From Thysanoteuthis rhombus (lineage: Eukaryota; Mollusca; Cephalopoda; Oegopsida; Thysanoteuthidae): a DNA stretch of 64,000 nt. This document shows, in pieces, positions 22,707 through 33,439 of this stretch (positions within the stretch are counted from its first letter, which is position 1; every line of letters begins with the position of its first letter). Position numbers and translations under genes: made by a program. The notes below the pieces were generated by a model. It saw nothing but the letters and a program-made list of their open reading frames with translations, had not been told where the DNA came from and did no database searches. Where the stretch lies: positions 24,019,928-24,083,927 of the forward strand of contig OY735233.1 in assembly GCA_963457665.1 (NCBI GenBank), written 5' to 3'.

Positions 22707-22828
22707 ATGAGATGAACTAGACAAATTCAGAAAATACTTGCTCCGTGACGCTCCTGATAGAGAATTGTGGCGAATCCTGGGGATGGTCTATGTCCAACGA
22801 CGGACGTTAAAAGACTGATGATGAATAG
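22707..22828 (+). repeat. Tandem duplication of the RTE 3' end
   Basis: The block gagatgaactagacaaattc ... ggacgttaaaagactgatga repeats 22578-22690 with small changes, so the last ~120 bp of the LINE occur twice in a row. Confidence 0.75.
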
Positions 22829-23199
22829 ATGACCAAATGCGTGTGTGCAAATGAAACATGTGTACACAGCTCGAGCGACGAAGAGATTGAGAGAAGAAAG
22901 AAATACTGGAATGGATGAATATGTCGAAAAAAACATAACAGTTCTCCGTTGACGCAATACATTAACTAAAAACTGAATGAAAATCTGATCATATATAGCT
23001 TGGAAGGTAATGAGAATATTGCCTCAATCGAAGAATTAATTCTTGAATTAGCCCCGATTTAATCGATTGTTCCCTATCTTACCAGTCTGCAAAATGGCAA
23101 TGAAATCCAGCGATAACTTTAGGAGATATTGTGTTAACGAACAGATACATATGACTAATTATTGATTAATATAGATGTAAATTAATGATAACAATATCC

Positions 23200-23330
23200 T
23201 TCAAACGGAAAAAGAACCTGGATCCGTCCTAGAATTTAATCAGTCCTTCCATAGCCTATGACTCACTTTCCGACAAAATGTCTTTTGATTTAATTAATAA
23301 ATTGCAGATAAGAACGTTCTTTTTTTCAGA
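23200..23330. mobile_element. Family E fragment
   Basis: Shares aacctggatccgtcctagaa and ttccatagcctatgactcac with 13880-13935. No coding capacity. Confidence 0.4.
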
Positions 23331-23339
23331 GAACAAACA

Positions 23340-24235
23340 CGATATACAGGGTGTCCCCGAAATAACCATTAGTTTTTGCGAAATGCAGAAGATTCTAAAT
23401 AATTCTGAATAAATGTAAAATTCTATGCAATAAGCATTTGGTTGATTTCTAATTAGAAAAAAAATTCAAACCTATATAATCGACGATGACTGTACAAGAA
23501 TGTGTCAATGAAGAAAAATGCAAGATAAAAGGCATGAACTGTAATGAAATTAGAGAGAGTCCGAGAGAAGGTCCCATAAAACAGGCCTTATGTTTGAATA
23601 TATAGCGATTGGAAGATCTCAAACCACCAACTTTGAAATGTTATAAAAGAAAAATCTCTACAACATTAATAAAAGGTCTGTACGCAAACTAAAAAATCAA
23701 CCGAGAAAATAATTCGACAGAGCTAGTTATTTTTAACCATGTATGTTTAAAGAAAGCTTTAACAAAGCCCCTTTTGGAATACCTAGAAGTATTGGTCTAT
23801 GCAAGCATGTGTACATGTGAAATGTATTGGGTCGATATGTTCGGGTCTGTTGGTTGTGGTGTGTATGTTACACTTCTATGTGTGTGTGATAAAATTAGTT
23901 TTTGCAACCCACAAGGCAACAACTAGAGACCAAGAATTATTGAGCAAATTCAAAGGATTGAATCTTTGCACATCCATCGTCAATGGTATGGGCCTGAAGA
24001 AATTTAAACATTAACAAAAATATGTGAAGCTACGGAAATGTTATAAATATATGGATCTTGGGTAGATATTCCCATTCAATTATGTAAATATAACATTTAC
24101 TAAAATCTTCCATACTTCTCCAAAATAAATGGTTTCTTCAGGGAGGCCCTGTATGTAATTTTTCCTCTCCCAAAAGACGTTCTTTTGTGCACGTACAATA
24201 ACAAGATGTAATTTGGGGCTAGCATAACATAACAA
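23340..24235. other. No gene recognised; mariner-type end at 23349
   Basis: The block acagggtgtccccgaaataa is a plausible mariner-type terminal repeat without a partner that I could find. A 71-codon frame at 23799-24014 looks random. Confidence 0.35.
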
Positions 24236-24239
24236 GACC

Positions 24240-24656
24240 ATTGTAAATTGTCAATCAAAACTGTCAACATAAGTTTCTCCAGTTTTCAAGTTGGTCTGTC
24301 TGGCTTGCTATCTATGCATTACGTATACATGCCGTGCCAATGGAGTTAGAGGGCTGGAAATTTTAACATTTACTCCTTATTGTGTCTAAAACAATTTTTT
24401 AAGATTCTTCCCCTAAATGGTTTTTTTTTTTTATAGTGGGTTTCAATTTATGAAATAATTTAATGCTAAATTGGTTACTTAGTTTGTGGTCAGAAACATT
24501 TCAAATTCAGACTTTTTCGGGATCACTGCTCAACAAAAGGCAAGAGAAGTAACTTATTCATTGATCATTCTAGTTTCTTTAATCGATCACCCAAACACAG
24601 CATGTAGCCAAAAAGACGTTGGTCACGTGATAGTTTCTCGTGAGGGACTAACCAGC
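24240..24656 (+). mobile_element. Family A element, near full length
   Basis: Starts tgtcaatcaaaactgtcaac. The middle contains ggagttagagggctggaaat and atgctaaattggttacttag. It ends gttggtcacgtgatagtttc and gggactaaccag. About 415 bp, and a useful reference copy for the family. Confidence 0.65.
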
Positions 24657-24894
24657 CATGAAAATATCGTCAACGTTTATCTAATTTCTTCAGCCGGCCT
24701 ACAGGAATAGATATTCGCGGATGAAGGATTGACCCCTATCAAGGTTGACAATGAGAGTAACAGCTTTTTGTTCCTGCTGCCTGGATAGTCAATGTTTTTC
24801 CAAGTGCTCCATTTTCCACTTTCTACTACTTCAACTAACGTGGCATATGGGCGACGAGACAAGTCAGAGCGCAGGAGGGTGGGATGGATTAATT

Positions 24895-25275
24895 TATCTT
24901 GCTAGGGTATTAATATAAAATAAGAAGGGTCTACAACCAATGCATCCTCCCTATAGTCACCAACTGAGCTGAAACACAGAAGCTAACCAAAAGATTGGCT
25001 TTCAAACTGAGAACCATGCAACGATCGCAAGAGAGAATCATGCTCAGCCTTGCATAAAGAGATCACAAGACGACACAGTATATAAGAGAGAAACAAGGAT
25101 CAGAGACATTATACAATCCGTCCGAAAAATCAGATGGCTATGGGCAGGCCATGTTGCAAAAATGTCAGACAACCGCTGGACATCACGACTCACAAAATGG
25201 ATCCCCAGAGATCATTTATGAAATTATGGCTGGCAGAAAATAAGATGGTATGACGATTTAGACAGGTTCAGGGTT
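24895..25275 (+). mobile_element. RTE-type LINE 3' fragment lacking its tail
   Basis: Starts agggtctacaaccaatgcat (RRVYNQ coding), then gctgaaacacagaagctaac, gggcaggccatgttgc, and ends abruptly at the codons for LDRF (25265). Unlike the others, the terminal ~90 bp are missing, so it was probably cut by a later event. Confidence 0.8.
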
Positions 25276-25299
25276 GGGAGATCTGGCAAGAAACATAAG

Positions 25300-25346
25300 G
25301 GGAATTCGAACTCGGTTCGCTCATTTCATTTCCTGCATTAATGACC
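25300..25346. repeat. Short dispersed fragment shared with 46505-46545
   Basis: attcgaactcggttcgctca here matches attcgaactaggttcgcttg at 46507. It could be a reversed tRNA-like B-box region, but the context is insufficient. Confidence 0.35.
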
Positions 25347-26358
25347 ATTACGTCAATTTCTACCGCTTTTCGGGCACAGGTATTAGTGCTGTACGAAAGT
25401 TCACTTTTATGGAAGATCGCAAGCTGCTGAGGCTTTGAACTGTGTCTGTGAGCCTCTGAGTTCTTTCTCGATTTATTTCGTGCATCCGTTAGGGAAAAAA
25501 ACCCTAAGAGAACCCGTGAGGAGGCTACGATTAACGTAAAACTGATAGACAAAGAAGAAAGTTATTCTAGGGGACTGGGAATGCTAAGAAAAATCTCATG
25601 TAAATCAATAGATACAGCTTCTTCACTTTACGCCATTTCAGATTACGAACCATTTTTTCTTTATAAGAACACTCTACTTTCGGGTTGCAGGTGAAACCTG
25701 TACCTCTATTTAAAAGCTGTATGTGTTTCTTTGACTCGTAGCATCAAAACGTTTAATTTCCTGAAGGTGATTTTTTTTTATTACTACAGACTATTTACAT
25801 TTCCTTATATTTTTTCTCCTGCATATCTAATATCAATTGTAATACGGTATTTTATCAGTCAAAGCGATCGACATATGTCAAGGAATAAAGAAAGCTATTA
25901 TCGTAGATACCATCAGATGAATGTTCGTCACAAACGCTGTCGGGGAAAGTCAGTCTGAATCTTTACAATGAAGTCGGAGAAACGGAATTATAGATTCAAA
26001 ACGTACAGAGTAGGTGAAAAGAAACTTCCTTTCGGAAATTGGTAATAACTTTATTATTTATTAGTCAATTGTTGTCAAACTAGCTTTACTTTAGACCATA
26101 CAATAAGAGAATATTGCCTGCTGTGGTAAAATTCAACGTAGGCATCAATTTCTGAAAGCGTTTCGGTATGGGCTTGATAAACCTTAGCAGGTTGTCTGCT
26201 GTTGACCATAACATGTCGAATGCACTTCCCGAGTTGATCCAAAGTTTGTGATTTGATGCAGTACCCCTCCTCCTTATCATACCACAATAATAAGTCATTA
26301 AGATAGAGCAATATTTATAAACGTTACATATAATTTCTAATAGGGAGTTAATTCTCAC

Positions 26359-26738
26359 CAGGGGTTCTCAAACTGTGAACCGAAGCTAAATAGTGAACCA
26401 CGACCATCTCCCAATGGTGCCGGTATTTTTTTTCCAAAATACACGCATGCGTATTTCGAGCCTTGCATATGTCTACTATGGACATTATGCCTGTCCCGTT
26501 TCTGCAACAAAGTTGCCATAGAGTTTTATATCTAGATTTTGTGAGTTCTGGTTCTTTTTTTGAGACAATTCGAAGGGTAAAGGGGCGATAAATGCATATA
26601 TCAGTATGCTGATATAAAAGTTTTGTTCATCCACCGAAATGTCTAGGTCTAATTCATTTCATTTTTACAATCAGTGTGTCACGCAAGTCAAATATATTTC
26701 TTAGTGTACATTCAAACGATAAAGTTTGGGAACCACTT
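26359..26738. mobile_element. hAT-like MITE (family C)
   Basis: The left end CAGGGGTTCTCAAACTG and the right end, read inward, AAGTGGTTCCCAAACTT form a hAT-style inverted repeat (CAGKGGTTCYCAAAC consensus) 380 bp apart. No transposase frame. The interior contains atgtctactatggacattat and atatcagtatgctgatat, shared with 30071-30385 and 34974-35370. No clear 8-bp duplication flanks it. Confidence 0.65.
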
Positions 26739-27004
26739 ATATAGAGCTTATGTAATTTTTTGAATATATGCAGTCCAAACTGGGATCTCTTGTCTTGGGA
26801 GGCAACCAGTCTAGGAGATGGACAAGTATGAATTTACAAACAGGAGCTGAAGGCCCCAAAACTCCTCCTCTTCCGACCCTGATGCCAAGCTGTTTCGGCC
26901 GTTGCCGGGCTTTTGGACCAGTTCGTTGGGTGGGGGTACTTGTTACATGTGCAGCCACCATGCAATAGTTTTTATCCCTACCACTCCCTGACACACGTTT
27001 ATAA

Positions 27005-27295
27005 AGTTACCCCTGCCACATCGAAATGAAATATTTCCTGTTTTTTTTTTTTTGCATCAAAATATTTCATTATGAACCTGAAAGGCGTGGCAGGAAGTTT
27101 ATTTTTATCTGAGAACTAGCCGTATTAAAGAGTGACAAGGATACATTTTGCATCGAAATATCTCTTTAGGAAGTGGCAGGGAGTCCGTTCATGCCCGTTA
27201 CTAATTGTATAAAAAAGTGGCAGGGATAGTTTTTGCATCGAAATATTTCATTAACGTGTGGCAGGGAATGACAGGGATGGCAGGCATAACCAGCA
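27005..27295. repeat. Minisatellite, 84-96 bp unit, about 3 copies
   Basis: Units start at tttgcatcaaaatatttcat (27051), ttgcatcgaaatatctct (27148) and ttgcatcgaaatatttcatt (27232). Each is followed by a gtggcaggga-type end. A reversed fragment (ccctgccacatcgaaatgaa) lies at 27010. Confidence 0.6.
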
Positions 27296-27299
27296 CTAC

Positions 27300-28775
27300 T
27301 TGCAACTGCCTATCTTGCATATAACCCCGCCAAGGCCCATGTTTCCATGTAAGACTGAAAGCAAGACTTTTGAAATGTGGATGCCAAAATAAGCATTGCC
27401 ATACCACTGAAGATGAGATGCTTGCCGCAGAGCAATAGTCAACTCTCTTAGATTGTTGACATTTGCAAATGACAAGTTACAAGTTAGAATGAAATTGAGG
27501 TAGGAAGATTGTACTCTAGCAACCTCTCAAGAGAGGATGGCCTGTCCGACCTACATTCAAAACCCCAGTCTCAAACACCGGTGAGAAATACACAATTATT
27601 TAATGCAACAACCATGTCCCATCGCTCCTTGCTAACTTTTACCGTCGAGAAAAAAAGAAGGCAAAAAGGTAAAATGAGGTGGAATTGAACTAGCTTTATA
27701 ATATTTGTAAGCGAAAGATTTGGCTCAGTGCCTGGGATAGTCACTTCAGGCAAGTTAAATGGGTTTTTGCATTGCTTTAGACTTCCACCCAAGTTACACC
27801 GTTAACAAAGTAACAGTTATTTCACTTGTTTCGTTTAGAATATCTCTGCTACTTTCTACATGACTTTCGTTAGTATTCACTATTCCGGTCTTGAACGACA
27901 ACTCCGAATCTACAATAAGAAAAAGAACAAACTTGTGATATTGTTTTCCCAATTTTTGATAGCATTTAGTAACGTTTCTATTATAATGCCATTTGTTTTC
28001 TATTGATTAAAAAAAGAATGATATAAAGCTGTTGAGAAAAAAAAAAGAGTCTCTGAAGATGGACACAGACTTTTTTTTTCGAACATAGCTACATTTTCGT
28101 CTCTATCCAAGAATTGTGTATCTATTTGAGTTCTTTATAGGTTACAGGTCATAACTCTACGCTTACAATATGAGATGTTGAAAAATGTTTTAGCATATTA
28201 AATTACGAACGCTTTTCTTATAGCACATAATTTTTTTCTAATTTCGAGAATTGATTTAGAAGAGGACTTCTATGATTATGTGTGACATAAAAAGACAATA
28301 TTACTTTTCTTCCAACCGCTCTCTGTATACTTCCTTTCTTTTGAACGCTATAAACCTATTCAATTTTGATCTGAATGAATAAGCTTTTGGCATTCATGGA
28401 ATTGTTGACTTTCGTCACCAGCTAAAAAAAAAAAAAAATGATGAAATTTGGGAAAAATCTATTCGATTCTTTTTGCAAGTAAAACTGAACACCATTATCG
28501 TCAACATGATGAAAAATCTGTCTTCAGATTTTTTTATTTTTTTTTTTTTTTGAAAAGCAGAAACCAATTCTTTATTTTGGATGTGTGAATGTTTTTGGTG
28601 CCAGGCCCATTAATATGGGAATTTTTTTCTACTTGTAAGAGCTGCAGAGTTATTTCTGTAGCAAAGGGAGTGGATATATTATCAGGAAAATGCTCTTGAA
28701 AAAGGGTTGGATAATTTTATGGAATTTTTCTCCGGGAGTTGTAAAGTATTTGGTAAAAAGTAAATCCATTCCGTT
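27300..28775. other. No gene recognised
   Basis: AT-rich with several poly-A/poly-T runs (28028, 28070, 28423, 28530). Only short frames. Confidence 0.45.
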
Positions 28776-28779
28776 GGAA

Positions 28780-28810
<31 letters not shown>

Positions 28811-28872
28811 TGTGTTCCTGTGCGTATGTTTGAATGTAATTATGTATGTTTGTATGAGTATCCGTACGAACG

Positions 28873-28938
<66 letters not shown>

Positions 28939-29095
28939 AATGTGTTTGTGTGTGTGTATGTATGTAAATATGTATGTGTTTCTATACGTATGTTTGTATA
29001 TTTTCTGAATGTAAGCATGTGTTTCTGAATGTATATATGTATATCTATGTATGTATATGCATACTCGTATGTATGTATGTATGTATGTATACGAT
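28780..29095. repeat. GTAT and (TA)n microsatellite cluster
   Basis: (GTAT)n at 28782-28815, perfect (TA)n at 28877-28932, TG/GTAT mixtures to 28975 and another GTAT run at 29068-29090. Long Tyr/Ile or Met/Tyr/Val frames across it are artefacts. Confidence 0.9.
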
Positions 29096-29149
29096 CTTTG
29101 GATCGGTAGAAAAATTCCTCTGAGCCATAAGTAGATCTTCGAAAATCTA

Positions 29150-29770
29150 GAAAAGAAGGAAGAAAGGAAGGAAGGAAGGAAGGAAGGAAGGAAGGAAGGA
29201 AGGAAGGAAGGAAGGAAGGAAGGAAGGAAAAAAGAAAAAAAGAATGAAAATGAAAAAAAGAAACGTATGGAAGAAAGAAAGGAAAGGAAAGAAAATAGAA
29301 TCAGAAAATGATAAATAGATAAATAAATAAATAAATAAATGTGCAATTAGGAGAGCAGAAAAGGAATGTGCAATTTGGGAAGAAAAAAGACAGGAAGGAA
29401 GGAAGAAAGGATGAATGAAAGAAAGAAATAGAGGAAGAGGTATTGGATTGTGCAAGAAAGGAAGGAAAGAAGGAAATAAATGAAAAATAAGAAAGAAAGA
29501 ATAAAGAAGAGAGATAACTGGTGAATAAAACCAATTTTGGTGCAGAGTCAGATTAAGGGAGTTTTCTGCGAGGGACAAATTCTCTAAAACAATCAGCAGG
29601 CATTAATGAAAGACGAAAGAAAGGAAGAGAAGAAAGAAGGGAAGAAAAAGAATGGAGAAAAAGGAAGGAGAAAAGAAAAATAAAGAAGTAAAAAACAAAA
29701 GAAAGAAAAGCCAGGAGAAATAAATAAATAAATAAACGAAACAATAAAAGCAAAGTAGAAAGACGTGCAT
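29150..29770. repeat. (GGAA)n and purine-rich tract
   Basis: A perfect (GGAA)n core at about 29160-29230, then (AAAT)n near 29318-29340 and further degenerate purine repeats. As at 12.4-13.7 kb, the minus strand stays open only because stop codons are scarce. Confidence 0.85.
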
Positions 29771-29814
29771 AAATACCATGAATGAAAAAATTAAAGAATG
29801 AATAGAAGAAGAAA

Positions 29815-30068
29815 GAATGAGTTTTATATTGAACTGGAAGAAATAGCGACTGCTGAAGAGGAGAATTGAAACGCCGAGCAGTTATAGAATGCGGTTATTT
29901 GTGCCGGCATTTCTTTGACGAACCTATACTTATCTGGAGGGCGCTGCTATTAACGCAGTCTGAAACGCGCCAACATAGATTGCAGGGCCATCAAACACTT
30001 GATAGGGCAACAGGAGGCGTAGAAGAGGTTGGCACTCACGCCCCTTTTTAGAAGTTTACAAGATCAAA
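29815..30068 (+). repeat. Family D dispersed repeat
   Basis: The block ggagggcgctgctattaacg, preceded by aacctatacttatc and followed by acgcgccaaca, recurs at 34829-34965 and 35380-35520. Here and at 34829 it is directly followed by the hAT-like family C end, so D and C are associated. Confidence 0.55.
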
Positions 30069-30070
30069 AC

Positions 30071-30385
30071 CAGTGATTCTCAGCAGTGTGCCAGAACGAT
30101 TTCCCAAGTATGCCGCGTGAATTTTCCCAAATACACAAGCATTTATTTCGAACTGTGAACGTGTCTACTACAGGTATCATGCCTGTCCCTCTTTCAAAAC
30201 GATTGCAAATCTGGTGGTTTTATTATTAAATTTCGTTGAGATCTCAATCTTTCTAACGACAGATTGAAAGTAAATGGGGAGATGGTTTCGTATATCAATA
30301 TGTTGATATCGAAAGAATTCGTTCATTGGATACTTGAAGAGTCGAGAGTTCGTGTGTTGTGTAAGTCAAATATATGTCTTAGGCT
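30071..30385. mobile_element. hAT-like MITE (family C), right end missing at RTE junction
   Basis: Starts CAGTGATTCTCAGCAGTGTG. The interior has cgtgtctactacaggtatca, tcaatatgttgatatc and gtaagtcaaatatatgtctt, which follow 26359-26738 in order. Sequence similarity stops where the RTE tail begins (30386), so the LINE probably inserted here. Confidence 0.55.
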
Positions 30386-30703
30386 CATCATCACCATCAT
30401 CATCATCAGTCTTTTAGCGTCCGTCTTCCCCAGGGTTTGCCACACTTTCCTATCATGGGCGTCGCGGAGCCAGTAGTTCCTGAACCTGTCTAGCTCGTCT
30501 CTCCATCTAACATTTTGCCGGCCTCGGTTACACATGTGGTCTCGGGGGATCCATGTCGTGAGTCGCGATGTCCATCGATTGTCTGCCATTCTTGCAACAT
30601 GGCCAGCCCACCGCCATTTGAGATGTTTAATGGATTCTATGATGTCCCTAACTCTTGTCTTTTCTAGGATGTACTGTGCTGTCTTGTGGTCTCTCCATGT
30701 GAG
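30386..30703 (-). pseudogene. RTE C-terminal segment and 3' repeat tail
   Basis: Minus-strand codons give LKWRWAGHVARMADNRWTSR, TWIPRDHMCNRGRQNVRWRD and ELDRFRNYWLRDAHDRKVWQ. This is the C-terminal region conserved in RTE LINEs (pattern W-x-GH-x-AR ... RP/QxRW ... D-R-x-x-W). Its role is not well defined. Relative to the 22.7 kb copy, the stretch coding VYVQRR is deleted, so the frame runs straight into the repeat tail as KRLMMMM. The tail is a TGATGA-type repeat. Confidence 0.88.
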
Positions 30704-31160
30704 GCATTATTCTCTCATGTGCACGTTGCATGGTTCTCAATTTACGGGTCTGTCTCTTGGTTAGGTTCCATGTTTCAGCTCCATAAGTGACTATTGGGAG
30801 GATGTATTGGTTATACACCCTTCTCTTTAGGATTAATGGGATCTTCTTATTTTTGAAGGTTGAGCTAGCTCTGCCAAAGGTTTGCCCGCCTAGTGTGATT
30901 CTCCGCTTGATTTCTTCTCCTTTTGAGTGTCTCATGGAGATTCGTTGTCCTAGGTAGATGTAGTGGTCTACTTCCTCTAGTTGTGTGTCCTCGATTTTGA
31001 TCGTAATGTTTTTATCCCCGATGTGGTTCTTGCACATGATCTTCGTTTTGCTGAAGTTCATGTGTAGGCCGACTTTCTTGCTCTCTTCATTTAGTTCATA
31101 TATCATTAGTTGGAGGTCGTGTAGGTCCTCTGCAAAAAGGGCTATGTCGTCTGCAAACTG
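30648..31160 (-). pseudogene. RTE reverse transcriptase, FADD motif and thumb
   Basis: In the shifted frame the codons at 31160-31143 read QFADDI, so both catalytic aspartates of the RT palm are intact although out of frame with the upstream part. The frame continues LNEESKKVGLHMNFSKTKIM (thumb segment), YIYLGQRIS, KRRITLGGQTFGRASSTF and YGAETWNLTKRQTRKLRTMQ, all typical of RTE-type LINEs. Near 30704 a short deletion relative to the copies at 7.6 and 22.3 kb (which read atgctcaacctc where this has atgcctc) shifts the frame again, and the remaining codons to 30648 are nonsense. Confidence 0.9.
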
Positions 31161-32230
31161 AAGTCTATTTTAATTCCTTTACTCTCCCAGTCTAGTCTTC
31201 TGAAGATCATCTCGAAGATTTTAGGTGAGCTGGTATCACCTTGTCTTACTCCTTTCTGGAGCTGGAAGGGGTCCGAGTCTTTATGTAGCCTGATAAAAGA
31301 GCTGCTGTGATTGTATATATGTTTCAACACTTCAACATATACTGGATCTACACCTTGTCGAGTGATGGCCTCCATGACCTTAGGGATTTCTACTGAGTCG
31401 AACGCCTTTTTGAAGTCGATAAATGCAACGGCAAGTGGTAGTTTATACTCTGTTGCTTTTTCTTTCAGCTGATTTATCGAGTGCAGGTGGTCCATGGTCG
31501 AGTAGCTTCTTCTAAAGCCATCTTGTTCACGTGGCTGGTTTTCATCGGGTGTTTTTGTGATTCGGTTGGTGATCATCTTTGTGAAAAGTTTGTATACACA
31601 GTTGAGTAGGCTTATAGGCCTATAGTTGTTGAGGTCTTTCGGATTTCCTTTTTTATATAAAAGCATTATGATAGCAGTGTCCCAATCGTCTGGGACTTTA
31701 CTGTGTTTTAGACACAAGTTGAAGAGGACGGCCAGTTTCCTAGTGATGATTTTACCCACTTTTCGGAGTAGATCGATGGTGATGTTGTCTGGTCCAGGGG
31801 CAGTTCCTTTCTTTGTCTGTTTAATGGCTTCTTTCACCTTCCACGGGGTTACTTTTGGGAAGTCCTCGAGTTGATTGCTCACGTCTTGCGTATTTCGCTC
31901 ATTGTTTTGTAGTCCTTGTTTGGATGAATAAAGTTTTTGGTAGAATTCTTTGACACGTTCGACAATCCTGTCTCTGTCTGTTGTTAGGTTTCTATTTTCC
32001 TCGAGTATACTACTTATTTGCCTTCGTCCCGAGTTGAGGAGTTTGTTAATAGCTTTGAGGCCCCGACCTTTTTCAAGAGTCGATTCGATGACTGCCGTCG
32101 TGTATCTCCTTCTGTCTTCCCTTCGTTTTTTCTTGATCAATTTATTTAGTTCAGCCTCATCAATTTTCTCTCTAGTTGTTGTCGGTGGCTTGAGGTTTCT
32201 GCGTTTTTTCATGAGATTTCCAGTTTCATC
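31142..32230 (-). pseudogene. RTE reverse transcriptase, N-terminal and palm part
   Basis: Continues the endonuclease frame after the TAA. Numbering from the Met at 32212: APGPD 138-142, NNYRPISLL 195-203, DGFRRSYST 231-239, FIDFKKAFDS 264-273 (first catalytic Asp) and GVRQGDTSSP 321-330. These are RT motifs in the normal order and spacing for RTE LINEs. The stretch before them (REKIDEAELNKLIKKKRRED) is the Lys/Arg-rich linker between endonuclease and RT. The frame runs out just after KGIKID, because the expected IDG-x-x-L linker is partly deleted and the catalytic FADD continues in another frame. The remainder of the domain is in the next entry. Confidence 0.92.
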
Positions 32231-33247
32231 TTAGATTTTGCTAATGGGTTGTTTGCTCATTGGCTTGAATGTAGAGGTTACTTCAATTATTGACCCTATC
32301 ATTTTGTTGCTTAGTTCGTTGATGTTGGTGCTGTCTTGTTCAGTAAGAATTCTGAATCTGTTCTTCAATTCGAGCTTGAAAGATTGAACGTGCTCTTTTG
32401 GTATGTTTAGAGGCTGCGGTCTTGCATGGAACATTTTCCTGCGTTCTTTATTGGTGTTTATTTGTACTTTACATCGTGCCATTCTGTGGTCGCTGCCTAC
32501 ATTGACTTGATTTAGGACTTGGATGTCCTTGACGATATCGTTTTTGTCCGTTAGGATGTAGTCTATTTCGTTCCTTGTTTCGTGATTGGGGCTCCTCCAA
32601 GTCCATTTCCTATTGGGTCCCTTCTTGATGAAGGTGTTCATGATTTTGAATCCATCAGCCGTCGCAAAGTTTACAAGATCTTCTCTCTCGTTCCGTACTT
32701 TGTATCCAAATTTGCCGACGCAATCTTCATTTCCTTGTCCTACCTGTGCGTTGAAGTCTCCTATGATGATATTGAAGTGTTTTCTGGTGTCTTGGTGTAG
32801 GGAGTTCAAGTCATCATAGAAGTTGTCTATTTCCTGTTGGGTTGATTGCGAAGTGGGAGCGTAGACTTGGATTATATTGACTTTGTATCGTTTTGTAAGT
32901 TGTATTGTGACGCTAGCTATTCGGTTAGAGACGGCTTTGAAGCCAGTTACATTGTCTTTCAGGTCCTTATTGATGAGAAAGCCAACTCCTCTTTGTTTTA
33001 CTTTTTCTTTTCCGCAGCTGTAATTAAGATATCTGCTTCTCAGTTCGATTAGTTCTTCTCCGGGTCTTCTTACCTCGCTAATGCCTATGATGTCCCATTT
33101 GACATTCCTAATTTCACTTTCTAGATCGGTTAGGTGCATGTCAGTTGACAGTGTTCTGACGTTGTAGGTGCCTATGTATAAATTTGTCCTCTTGTTGACA
33201 GTCTTAAAAACTTTATATATAAGGGAGAGGTATGCTCTAGTGCTGCC
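32231..33247 (-). pseudogene. RTE endonuclease (APE) domain
   Basis: The frame opens after a stop at 33248-33250. The first Met (33139) is too late, because the codons just before it read IGTYNVRTLSTD, the usual start of the APE fold. Numbering from that Met: SEVR at 21-24 (catalytic Glu), VYAPTS 92-97, GDFNAQVG 127-134, TWRSP 180-184, IDYILT 192-197 and GSDHR 215-219 (catalytic Asp-His pair). All the main endonuclease motifs are therefore present. No upstream Met exists in the open frame, so this copy is either 5'-truncated or uses another start. The frame ends at a TAA (32231-32233) that lies in frame with the reverse transcriptase part. The protein would cut target DNA for LINE insertion. 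As it stands it would give only a free endonuclease fragment. Confidence 0.9.
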
Positions 33248-33439
33248 TCACTGACCCTAACAGGTTGAAGAGAGACAGAAAGAGATCTGTACCCATGGAA
33301 TTTGCATTCAACTTAATCGAAAAATGGATCGAATTGTGTTGAAAATTGTTCATTTAAAAAAATTTTTTTTTGGTGCTCCGAACATCCATTCTTGACTTAC
33401 AAGAACAGTTCGGATGTGTATCAAGAGCCGGTGGAGCTT

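Larger units (their letters stand above)
30386..33247 (-). mobile_element. RTE-type LINE, near full length, inactive
   Basis: A 2.86 kb minus-strand element whose single long frame codes an AP-like endonuclease, then a reverse transcriptase, then the conserved C-terminal tail, ending in a (TGA)n-type 3' repeat (30386-30406). Order, lack of a gag-like first frame and the short non-poly-A tail fit the RTE clade. RTE LINEs nick target DNA with the endonuclease and prime reverse transcription there. The copy is broken by one in-frame stop (32231-32233), a deletion/frameshift beside the FADD motif (about 31161), a 5-bp-type deletion at about 30704 and a 13-bp-type deletion near 30420. All are judged against the other copies here or family motifs. 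The coding frame opens at 33247; the true 5' end lies beyond it and is not seen. Best preserved copy of the family in the window. Confidence 0.92.

Noticed and set aside
26737..26994. Overlapping frames on both strands around a GC-richer patch
   Set aside because: No recognisable motif, no splice signals I could pair, no repeat support.
28650..29753. Frames of up to 168 codons rich in Tyr, Ile, His, Thr, Phe and Ser
   Set aside because: They translate (TA)n, (GTAT)n and (GGAA)n repeats, with no domain.
31626..32234. Plus-strand frames opposite the RTE reverse transcriptase
   Set aside because: Shadows of the minus-strand coding sequence; residues do not match any family.
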